Positions 51,091 to 58,625 of a stretch of 64,000 bases of DNA are shown here, piece after piece. The translations under genes and the position numbers were made by a program. How positions within the stretch are numbered: position 1 is the stretch's first letter; each line of letters starts with the position of its first letter. The stretch comes from Solibacillus ferritrahens (GTDB lineage Bacteria; Bacillota; Bacilli; Bacillales_A; Planococcaceae): NCBI RefSeq assembly GCF_037027585.1, contig NZ_JAXCLE010000007.1, positions 1-64,000 of the forward strand, written 5' to 3'. The notes under the pieces are model-generated. The model made no database searches. It was not told the DNA's origin and saw nothing but the letters and a program-made list of their open reading frames with translations.

Positions 51091-51117
51091 TTTTCTATTA
51101 AGGAGTTGCTTTATAAT

Positions 51118-51786
51118 TTGAGAAAGTTATCACTAGAAGAAAGTAAACATTATATTGAGCATTACCCTATTTCTCAATATTTTTCATTTGATATTACTCC
51201 CTTTATCCAAGTATATGAATTTGATAAAGGAGAGTATATTTTCCATGAGCATTCATTTCCTGATTATTTATATTACATGATTGAAGGAAAAGCGAAATTA
51301 TATGTTACACATAAAAACGGAAAAATTTCTCTTATTGATTTTATAACATCTCCTACTTTTATGGGAGAAATGGAGTTATTAAATGCGGAGCGCTATTCAA
51401 AAGGCATCCAGACCGTTACAACATCCATTTGTTTTGCAATCTCAATACGTGAAGTAAAGGAAAAATTATTAGCTGATCCGGTATTTTTAAAAATGCTCTG
51501 TCTTTTTTTAAGTCAAAAGACAATGAATGCGACAGCCAAATATACACAAAACCAGGCTTATCCTTTAGAAAATAGACTCGCATCATTCATTTTACTATCG
51601 TCTGATCAACAATTCTATAAAGAAAAACATACAGAGGTATGCGAATATTTAGGGGTATCATACCGACACTTATTATTTGTTCTTGCACATTTTTGCGAAG
51701 AAGAATACTTAACGAAGAAAGATCGGGGATATGTACTAACAAATCGACAAGCATTAGAAAAACTCGCTAGCGAAATTACGTATTAA
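51118..51786 (+). CDS. Crp/Fnr-family transcriptional regulator (YeiL-like)
   Basis: About 222 residues. A cyclic-nucleotide-binding-type beta-roll covers about 30-125 (FDKGEYIFHEHSFPDYLYYMIEGKAKLY, read in parts; FMGEMELL), followed by a dimer helix and a winged helix-turn-helix (TEVCEYLGVSYRHLLFVLAHF). The Arg/Ser of a cAMP phosphate-binding cassette is not apparent, so the ligand is unknown. The longest frame starts at 51064, upstream of the predicted transcription start. The in-frame TTG at 51118 with AAGGAG 12 bases before it is preferred. E. coli yeiL likewise adjoins nucleoside transport genes. Confidence 0.85.
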   Translation: MRKLSLEESKHYIEHYPISQYFSFDITPFIQVYEFDKGEYIFHEHSFPDYLYYMIEGKAKLYVTHKNGKISLIDFITSPTFMGEMELLNAERYSKGIQTVTTSICFAISIREVKEKLLADPVFLKMLCLFLSQKTMNATAKYTQNQAYPLENRLASFILLSSDQQFYKEKHTEVCEYLGVSYRHLLFVLAHFCEEEYLTKKDRGYVLTNRQALEKLASEITY

Positions 51787-51787
51787 A

Positions 51788-51821
51788 AAGACTGTGCTAA
51801 AAGTAATTTTTAGCACAGTCT
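51788..51821. terminator. Shared terminator between the regulator and nupC
   Basis: The stem GACTGTGCTAAAA/TTTTAGCACAGTC is followed on the minus strand by five T; the + strand T-run is poor. Confidence 0.75.
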
Positions 51822-51863
51822 CCTATAAAATAATTTCTTATATTTTGAACAAAATAAAAAAGT

Positions 51864-53096
51864 TTAAATAAACATACCTGCAATAGCAGCTGATAGTAGT
51901 GATGCTAACGTACCTGCAGCAACTGCCTTAACGGCAAGTTTTGCAATCATGCTGCGTTTTTCAGGAGCCATACCACCAAGACCACCGATTAAAATACCCA
52001 TTGAGCTTAAGTTAGCAAACCCGCATAGGGCAAATGAAATAATAATCGCTGTCTTATCCGTAAACTCACCAATCATAGGACCGAAGTTAGAATAGGCTAC
52101 GAATTCGTTTAAAATTAGTTTTTGACCAATAAACGAACCAGCGCGAACCGCTTCATCCCATGGTACACCAATTAAAAATGCCAACGGAGCAAATACATAC
52201 CCTAAAATCCCTTCAAGGGTTACGTTATCTAAGGCTGTCCATCCTGTATAGTTACCTATCCAGCCAGTTACGCCACCTAAAATACCATTCAGCAATGCGA
52301 TTAATGCGATGAAACTTAGTAACATTGCACCAACGTTTACTGCTAATTTTAAACCGTCAGATGCACCAACAGCAGCAGCATCAATAACGTTTGTAGCTTC
52401 AGAATTACGTTCTAATTTGAAATCTGCTTCATCAATTTCTTCTGTTTCAGGAATCATTAACTTTGCCATAACCAAACCAGCAGGAGCAGCCATGAAACTT
52501 GCCGCCAATAAGTATTCAAGAGGAACACCTAATAAAGAATAGCCGATTAATACTGAACCAGAAACAGATGCAAGTCCACCAGTCATAACAGCGAACATTT
52601 GAGATTTTGTCATTTTATTTAAAAACGGACGAATAACAAGTGGCGCTTCTGTTTGACCAACGAAAATGTTTGCAGCAGCATTCACTGATTCTGCCTTTGT
52701 TGTACCTAATACTTTTGATAAAAAGCCACCAATAATTTTAATAATGAATTGCATAATCCCTAAGTAGTAAAGAACAGAGATTAGAGAAGAGAAGAAAATA
52801 ATAATCGTCAATACACTCATCGCAAATACAAAACCTACATTATCGGCATCTGCTAATCCGCCAAAAACGAAGGAAATCCCTTCATTTGCATAACTGATTA
52901 ACTTTTGCACACCTCCAGAAAGTTCCATTAACTTCTCACGGCCATATGACCACTTTAAAACGATAAAAGCGAAGATTAGTTGTACAACTAAGCCTGATAT
53001 AATAATTCTCCACTGAATTGCTTTACGGTTATTTGATAACGCTATAGCAATCGCTACAATTCCAACAATACCTATGATTCCCCAAACGAAATCCAT
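51864..53096 (-). CDS. nupC: Concentrative nucleoside transporter (NupC/CNT family)
   Basis: A 410-residue membrane protein that imports nucleosides with protons or sodium. The CNT family signatures are VGQTEAPLVIRPFLNKMT, SGSVLIGYSLLGVPLEYLLAASFMAAPAG (read in parts), EFVAYSNFG and FALCGFANLSSMGILIGGLGG. About eight to ten membrane segments are visible. The ATG at 53096 has AGAAGGTG upstream. A cre-like site lies in its leader. It is convergent with the Crp/Fnr gene. Confidence 0.95.
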   Translation of the reverse strand: MDFVWGIIGIVGIVAIAIALSNNRKAIQWRIIISGLVVQLIFAFIVLKWSYGREKLMELSGGVQKLISYANEGISFVFGGLADADNVGFVFAMSVLTIIIFFSSLISVLYYLGIMQFIIKIIGGFLSKVLGTTKAESVNAAANIFVGQTEAPLVIRPFLNKMTKSQMFAVMTGGLASVSGSVLIGYSLLGVPLEYLLAASFMAAPAGLVMAKLMIPETEEIDEADFKLERNSEATNVIDAAAVGASDGLKLAVNVGAMLLSFIALIALLNGILGGVTGWIGNYTGWTALDNVTLEGILGYVFAPLAFLIGVPWDEAVRAGSFIGQKLILNEFVAYSNFGPMIGEFTDKTAIIISFALCGFANLSSMGILIGGLGGMAPEKRSMIAKLAVKAVAAGTLASLLSAAIAGMFI

Positions 53097-53121
53097 GTTT
53101 GCGCACCTTCTTCTTTAATTT

Positions 53122-53135
53122 TGAAAACCTTTTCA
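53122..53135. promoter_or_regulatory. Cre-like palindrome before nupC
   Basis: TGAAAACCTTTTCA is a perfect-arm palindrome that differs from the CcpA site TGWAANCGNTNWCA at one central position. The remaining stretch 53136-53391 is very AT-rich, with a TATAAT on the minus strand at 53186-53181 but no good -35. I see nothing else in it. Confidence 0.4.
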
Positions 53136-53391
53136 TTTTACATTATTTGACATTCAACTTCGGACGTCATATAAGTTTTTATTATACTAACATAATCAAA
53201 TTCATATTATTAATTAATAGTTTCTTTAAAAACTTCTGACATTTATATTTTTTTGATAAATGTTCTCAAGATATTATGCACTTCCCATAATTTTTTATTA
53301 TTATTTTAAAAACATTTCCCTATTTTATTGATGATAAACTATCCTAATTTTCAAATAAAAATCTTGAAATCAGTAACTTTTTATACAATAA

Positions 53392-53436
53392 AAAACCAGC
53401 TATTTTTATTCATAACGAAAAAAATAGCTGGTTTTA
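53392..53436 (-). terminator. Terminator of recD2
   Basis: On the minus strand the stem CCAGCTATTTTT/AAAAATAGCTGG is followed by six T. Confidence 0.9.
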
Positions 53437-55938
53437 TTATTCATTAAAGTCATATGGGGAAATGTCATTCATGCCAATTAATGGGTGAATATATGGTGCA
53501 GTTTCTACCGTTAAATGATTCGGTAATGATTCTCCGATTTTATGTGAAGATGTAGTATTTAGAAGGCCTAACTGTTCAGTAGATGTTTTTGATTGTTTTT
53601 TGTCATTGAATTCAACTGCATTTTCTTCTTTTTTCGGTATTTCATTTACTACCTCGGTTGCTACAATTTCAGGATTAAGTCGTGCCTTTAATGTTGTCAG
53701 TCGTGTTAAATCATCATTTTTGGCTAAGCCACTCGCTAATACATCAGGCTCGCCACATAAAATTAAAAAGTTTTTTGCACGTGTTATTCCCGTATACAGT
53801 AAATTTCTACGTAGCATTTTAGAATAGCTGCGAACTACCGGCATAATTACCGTTTGAAATTCCGAGCCCTGGGATTTATGAATGGAACAGCAATATGCCA
53901 AAGTAATTTGATTTAAATCTGCACGTTGATATGTCACTTCAATCCCATCATAACTAACAATCAGCAAATCCTGCTTTTCCACTGTTTCCTTTGCTCGAAT
54001 AATGGAAATCACTTCACCCATGTCACCGTTAAATACATTATTATCTGGCTGATTGACAAGCTGGAGTACTTTATCCCCGATTCGGTATATCGTATCTCCA
54101 AAAACGATTTCCTTTCGTGTTCCGTCATTCGGATTGACAAGCTGTTGTATTTCTTTGTTCAAGCTATCAATTCCAGCCGGACCTTTATACATTGGAGCAA
54201 GTACTTGAATATCACGAATTGCTTGCCCTTTAGCAAGAGCACCTTTCACAATTTGTGTAACAACACTTGTCACTTGTGCAGTTCCGGCCTGAATGAACGA
54301 GCGGTCCGTTGTTTTAGCAGTTAATGTTTCTGGAACAGTCCCCTTCTTAATCTGATGGGCCATTTCAATAATTGTAGAACCTTCTGCCTGACGGTAAATA
54401 TCAGTTAATTCTACTGTTGGAATTTGTTTAGATGCAAGCAGATCTTTTAAAACTTGTCCAGGACCTACAGGCGGCAACTGGTCCTGATCCCCTACAAATA
54501 CGACCTGCACATCTTCATGAAGCGCTTTAAGCAGCTGATGGGCAAGCCATGTATCTACCATTGACATCTCATCGATAATAATGAGGCGACCTACAACTTC
54601 ACGCTCAGTTTCCTCATCCTTTTCCTGACCATTAAAACCTAATAATCGGTGAATTGTCATTGCTGGTAAACCTGTTGATTCGGCTAACCTTTTCGCTGCC
54701 CGGCCAGTTGGTGCTGCCAGGACAATAGGAAACGGCTCTTCTTTTTCAGCATAAGTTTTTGGATTTAATGATAATCCGTGAAGTTCTGCATAAACTTCGA
54801 CTAGACCACGCACAACAGTCGTTTTCCCGGTACCCGGACCACCTGTTAAAATCATAACAGCAGAGTTTAGAGCCGTTTCAATAGCTAATGCTTGCGTAGG
54901 TGCATATGTCACATCGTACTGTTCTTCAATATCACCAATTGCTTTACGAATTTCATCACGTGAAAAATTCTCAGCTACTTTATTTTTTTCTTTAAGCTCA
55001 TTTATCTTGCTGGCAATGCCGACTTCACTAAAATACAAAGAAGGTAAATACATACGCGTTTCTTCGCCGCATATTTTTGAATCCTCTCGCATATCAATCG
55101 CTGCTTTTGAGATCGCTTCATATGGAATTTCGATACGCTGGCTTTGCTCAAGCATTTCTTTAACCATTGGAAGTACCATTTCCGCATCCAAATAGACATG
55201 ACCTTCTGATAATGCTGCATTAGTCAGTACATGGAAAATGGCCGCTTTTATACGGTCCGGATGATTTCCGGTTATCCCTAGCTTGGCACCAAGTTCATCG
55301 GCACGAATAAATCCAATTCCTTCTACTTCTTCAATAAGGCGGTAAGGATTTTCTGTTAATAAACTTAAGGTTTCTTCACGATATGCCTGGTATATCTTCA
55401 TACCGAGCTGTGGTCCAAATCCCCACTCATTGAGACGAACCATTACCCTCTCTAACCCTAGATTTTCTTCGATTGTTTGACGAATATGTAACTTCTTTTC
55501 AGCAGATAAACGAGGAACCGCATCAAGTGCAGATGGATCTTCTAAAATTTTCGTTAACGCATCCATCCCCAACTTCTCAACAATTGTTTCTGCTGTTTTT
55601 CTCCCTACTCCTGAAAATAAGTCACTGGATAAATAATGGACAATCCCTTGCTCTGTTGTTGGTACTTCTTTTTCAAATGTTTCAATCTGAAATTGCATCC
55701 CGTATTTTGGATGACTTTTCATTTGTCCGGTGAATCGATATAGTTCATCGTCTACTAACTTTGGAAAATAGCCTACGACAATAATTTCTTTTTCATCATA
55801 CTGAAGATTTGTTTCTTGTATTTTGACACGAACAATGGAGTACATATTCGTTGCATTATGAAAAATTGTTACAATAGGTCGACCTAAAATAAATAACTTA
55901 TTTATGTCAAACAAATTTAGATTTTCCGCCATTTTCAT
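53437..55938 (-). CDS. recD2: RecD2 ATP-dependent DNA helicase
   Basis: An 833-residue superfamily 1 5'-to-3' helicase that acts without RecBC. The N-terminal OB and helix-hairpin-helix regions (GVGRKTAETIVEKLG; GIGFIRADELG) precede the motor. Motif I is LTGGPGTGKTTVVRG, motif II is IIDEMSMVD, motif III is VFVGDQDQLPPVGPG and motif VI is YTGITRAKNFLI. In B. subtilis RecD2 aids replication-fork progress and mismatch repair. The start lies at ATG 55938 or, six bases later, 55932; neither has a strong site. Confidence 0.95.
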   Translation of the reverse strand: MKMAENLNLFDINKLFILGRPIVTIFHNATNMYSIVRVKIQETNLQYDEKEIIVVGYFPKLVDDELYRFTGQMKSHPKYGMQFQIETFEKEVPTTEQGIVHYLSSDLFSGVGRKTAETIVEKLGMDALTKILEDPSALDAVPRLSAEKKLHIRQTIEENLGLERVMVRLNEWGFGPQLGMKIYQAYREETLSLLTENPYRLIEEVEGIGFIRADELGAKLGITGNHPDRIKAAIFHVLTNAALSEGHVYLDAEMVLPMVKEMLEQSQRIEIPYEAISKAAIDMREDSKICGEETRMYLPSLYFSEVGIASKINELKEKNKVAENFSRDEIRKAIGDIEEQYDVTYAPTQALAIETALNSAVMILTGGPGTGKTTVVRGLVEVYAELHGLSLNPKTYAEKEEPFPIVLAAPTGRAAKRLAESTGLPAMTIHRLLGFNGQEKDEETEREVVGRLIIIDEMSMVDTWLAHQLLKALHEDVQVVFVGDQDQLPPVGPGQVLKDLLASKQIPTVELTDIYRQAEGSTIIEMAHQIKKGTVPETLTAKTTDRSFIQAGTAQVTSVVTQIVKGALAKGQAIRDIQVLAPMYKGPAGIDSLNKEIQQLVNPNDGTRKEIVFGDTIYRIGDKVLQLVNQPDNNVFNGDMGEVISIIRAKETVEKQDLLIVSYDGIEVTYQRADLNQITLAYCCSIHKSQGSEFQTVIMPVVRSYSKMLRRNLLYTGITRAKNFLILCGEPDVLASGLAKNDDLTRLTTLKARLNPEIVATEVVNEIPKKEENAVEFNDKKQSKTSTEQLGLLNTTSSHKIGESLPNHLTVETAPYIHPLIGMNDISPYDFNE

Positions 55939-56093
55939 GCCACACTTTCTAATAATTGTATGCTCATTTTATCATACACACAGCGCTCTGTCTTACTATA
56001 TAGTGCATGAACTGTTACGTCTGATTTTTCTATTAATTTAGTATAGTAAAATGTTATGATAGGAATAGATTTCAAGAGAAAGTAGTGAAAAAT

Positions 56094-56855
56094 ATGAACT
56101 TTAGACCTTGTATTGATTTACATGACGGGAAAGTTAAACAAATTGTCGGAAGTACGCTTGGATATGAGAATAAAGAAGTCATTGAAAATTTTACATCCGA
56201 TCAGGATGCCTCCTATTACGCTTCATTATTTCAGCAAAACAATTTAACTGGTGGACATGTTATCATGCTTGGTCCTGGGAATGAAGAAGCAGCCATTCGT
56301 GCATTACACGCATATCCAAATGGACTACAAATTGGTGGCGGCATTACTGCAGATAATGCGCAAAAGTATATCGATTCCGGGGCAACACATGTCATTGTCA
56401 CTTCATATATTTTCCATGATGGATTGCTTGATTTAAATCGATTGGAACAATTAGTTGAAAAAATCGGTAAAGAACATCTTGTCATTGATTTAAGCTGCCG
56501 CAAGCGAGATGATAAATGGTTTGTAGTGACTGATAAATGGACAAAATTCAGTGATTTTGAAGTAAATGCTCAATCGATAAAAGAAATTGAAGCATATTGC
56601 GATGAGCTGCTTATTCATGCAGTTGATGTTGAAGGTAAGCGTGGAGGCATGCAGGCGGATTTAGTACGTGATTTGGCTGAATGGACAACGATTCCAACAA
56701 CGTATGCTGGAGGCGTTCGTTCGCTTGATGACCTGAAAAAGTTTGAAGCCATTTCAAAGGGTAAATTACATGTAACAATCGGTAGTGCACTGTCCATTTT
56801 TGGTGGGGACTTAGATTTTCAAACGGTTGTGAATTACTGTGAAGGCATTGTTTAA
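56094..56855 (+). CDS. HisA-type phosphoribosyl isomerase, eukaryotic (HIS6-like) class
   Basis: A 253-residue (beta-alpha)8-barrel of the ProFAR isomerase family, fourth step of histidine synthesis. It aligns much better with fungal HIS6 than with bacterial HisA as I recall them: CIDLHDGKVKQIVGSTL at the start, HVIMLGPGNEEAA, LVIDLSCRK, LLIHAVDVEG, TYAGGVRSLDDLK and GSALSIFGG. The expected catalytic acids Asp8 and Asp132 are present. No other his gene is near; it lies between recD2 and a catalase. The ATG at 56094 fits the family start, although its ribosome site is weak, and a GTG at 56085 is possible. Lateral origin is inferred. Confidence 0.85.
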   Translation: MNFRPCIDLHDGKVKQIVGSTLGYENKEVIENFTSDQDASYYASLFQQNNLTGGHVIMLGPGNEEAAIRALHAYPNGLQIGGGITADNAQKYIDSGATHVIVTSYIFHDGLLDLNRLEQLVEKIGKEHLVIDLSCRKRDDKWFVVTDKWTKFSDFEVNAQSIKEIEAYCDELLIHAVDVEGKRGGMQADLVRDLAEWTTIPTTYAGGVRSLDDLKKFEAISKGKLHVTIGSALSIFGGDLDFQTVVNYCEGIV

Positions 56856-56883
56856 ACAAAACTTATAACAGCCTTCAGCAAAA

Positions 56884-56917
56884 TTAAAGCTGCTAAAGAG
56901 TAATTTCTTTAGCAGCC
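56884..56917 (-). terminator. Terminator of the manganese catalase gene
   Basis: On the minus strand the stem GCTGCTAAAGA/CTTTAGCAGC is followed by a T-rich run. It can also serve the convergent hisA-like gene. Confidence 0.8.
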
Positions 56918-56925
56918 TTGTTACT

Positions 56926-57819
56926 TTATATATTCGCCATCAGACGTTTTGCAATCATTTGGAATTCTTCAGGACCAATACCAGGCGCAAATTCTTCCGG
57001 CAATTCATCTAAATCAGGCATTTTTGCACCCTTTGGCATTCCTTCCTCTACAATGAGGGGAGCATTTGTCCATGGATGTGTTCCTTTCCAAATTTTGTTT
57101 ATATCCTGATAATCCCCTACATAATTCCACGTAAACAGTACATTTCCGTATCCGCGATCTTCATACTTCCGCGCGTGATCAAATACATGATTATCAAGGC
57201 TAGGTATCGGGAGCATCTTTGTTACATCCAATCCTGTCGCCATCTCAATTGCTTTCGCATAAGCAACAACATGTGTACCACCTCGCACTAATAAATAGCC
57301 AATCATTTCACGTGCTGTCGGATGATCTGTCATTTCATACACACGCATTTTATGAGTCCGCGCCCCACATTCCAAAAAGAAATTGTGCAGTAAATCAAGC
57401 ACTAAATTTCCACTAGAAAACACATATTCCCCGTTCCATGGTTTCCCCATCGAATCGACAGGTAAAGATGTTTGTGCAGATGCAATGAAACTTTGCGTAT
57501 TGCGCATATTTTTAGCGTTCATCATCGGTGCAAGATTCGGGTTTCCGGAAAACGTTGTATCCTTGCTTAATAAATTAATCGTAGTGGCTACGAGTTCTAC
57601 ATGTCCAAATTCTTCTGCTGTAATACTCGCCACTAAGTCATAAAAAGGTTTTAATTTTTTCTTACCACGGAAGTTGAATGACTGATACATATAGTTGTTC
57701 AGAGTCGACATTTCTCCGAATTTCCCACCTAACAATTCTTGTACCGCACTTGCTGCATTTGCATCCCCATATTCAACCTGTGGTAAATCAATAGCTAAAC
57801 GATTAACGCGTTGGAACAA
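56926..57819 (-). CDS. Manganese (non-haem) catalase
   Basis: A 297-residue four-helix-bundle di-manganese catalase. Expected ligands are present: Glu36 (GKFGEMSTL), Glu70 and His73 (EEFGHVE), Glu150 (FFLECGART) and His183 (GGTHVVAYAKAIE). It dismutates hydrogen peroxide. The start is TTG at 57819 with AGGGGGTG seven bases upstream. A strong inverted repeat directly precedes the ribosome site. In spore formers such catalases can be coat- or stress-associated; the sequence does not decide this. Confidence 0.93.
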   Translation of the reverse strand: MFQRVNRLAIDLPQVEYGDANAASAVQELLGGKFGEMSTLNNYMYQSFNFRGKKKLKPFYDLVASITAEEFGHVELVATTINLLSKDTTFSGNPNLAPMMNAKNMRNTQSFIASAQTSLPVDSMGKPWNGEYVFSSGNLVLDLLHNFFLECGARTHKMRVYEMTDHPTAREMIGYLLVRGGTHVVAYAKAIEMATGLDVTKMLPIPSLDNHVFDHARKYEDRGYGNVLFTWNYVGDYQDINKIWKGTHPWTNAPLIVEEGMPKGAKMPDLDELPEEFAPGIGPEEFQMIAKRLMANI

Positions 57820-57834
57820 TAAAGCACCCCCTAA

Positions 57835-57857
57835 TTGTCATAGTAAGCTTATGACAA
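57835..57857. repeat. Inverted repeat in the manganese-catalase leader
   Basis: TTGTCATA (57835-57842) and TATGACAA (57850-57857) are exact complements with a 7-nt spacer. They lie just upstream of the catalase ribosome site and may be an operator or an mRNA hairpin. Confidence 0.6.
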
Positions 57858-57884
57858 ATTGAGGATGCGTAGACCAGAATCATA

Positions 57885-58100
57885 TTATTTTTTTAGAAAT
57901 GGCATAATCGATACAATTTTGTCAATACGAATATAAAACGGTGTTTGACAAACATCGAGCACAATATAATCAGGACAGATAGCCGCTAAAACTCCTTGTT
58001 GAACGCGATTTCCATCTTGTTGTACAGCCACCATTTGCCCTAAATAGTTTTGAATTGCTTCCAACCAATAAGCATTTGGAAAAGTACTCATTTGAACCAA
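57885..58100 (-). CDS. Small DUF2642-like protein
   Basis: A 71-residue protein that resembles the DUF2642 family of small Bacillus proteins, some of them spore-coat-associated. The visible pattern is a LGQMVAVQQDGNRVQQGVL strand pair, then DYIVLDV and YIRIDKIVSIMPF. The start is taken as the TTG at 58100, with AAAGGAG seven bases upstream; the ATG at 58091 is too far from that site. It lies upstream of the catalase gene on the same strand. Identification is by pattern only. Confidence 0.65.
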   Translation of the reverse strand: MVQMSTFPNAYWLEAIQNYLGQMVAVQQDGNRVQQGVLAAICPDYIVLDVCQTPFYIRIDKIVSIMPFLKK

Positions 58101-58161
58101 AAAATCACTCCTTTGTATGCATACTGTACAATATGCTTTCAAGGAGTGATGCGTTCATTGA

Positions 58162-58608
58162 TTATTTAGCTTTCGATTCTATCGTAATTGTGATTGGTCC
58201 GTCATTAATAAGTGAGACATCCATCATAGCTCCGAAAACCCCTGTTTCAACATGTAAACCATGTGCTTTTAATTGTTCATTAAAAGCATTCCATAAAGGT
58301 TCAGCCTGCTCTGGTCTAGCTGCTTCTACAAAGCTCGGTCGCTTCCCTTTACGTGTATCAGCATATAAAGTAAATTGTGAAACGGATAAGATGTCGCCCC
58401 CCATTTCCAGTATAGAGCGATTCATCTTTCCTTCATCATCTTCCCAAATTCGCAAATCCGCAATCTTCTTTGCCACATAAGCGACATCCTCTTCTGTATC
58501 GCTATGTGTAATGCCAACTAACAGCACATAGCCTTTATCAATGGCACCAGTTTTTTTTCCGTCAACTGTTACTGAAGCCTGTTTTGAACGTTGTAATATT
58601 ACTCGCAT
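58162..58608 (-). CDS. dtd: D-aminoacyl-tRNA deacylase
   Basis: A 148-residue homodimeric editing enzyme that removes D-amino acids (and glycine mischarged on tRNA-Ala). Motifs are MRVILQRSKQASVTVDG at the start, LSVSQFTLYADTRKGKRPSF with the SQFTL active-site loop, and the cross-subunit Gly-Pro loop in NDGPITITIES. The ATG at 58608 has AGAGGTT upstream and lies 17 bases after relA, the usual Bacillus order. Confidence 0.97.
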   Translation of the reverse strand: MRVILQRSKQASVTVDGKKTGAIDKGYVLLVGITHSDTEEDVAYVAKKIADLRIWEDDEGKMNRSILEMGGDILSVSQFTLYADTRKGKRPSFVEAARPEQAEPLWNAFNEQLKAHGLHVETGVFGAMMDVSLINDGPITITIESKAK

Positions 58609-58625
58609 AACATAACCTCTATCTA

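Noticed and set aside
51064..51117. An earlier TTG start for the Crp/Fnr regulator
   Set aside because: This codon lies within the predicted promoter, upstream of the expected transcription start, and has no ribosome site.
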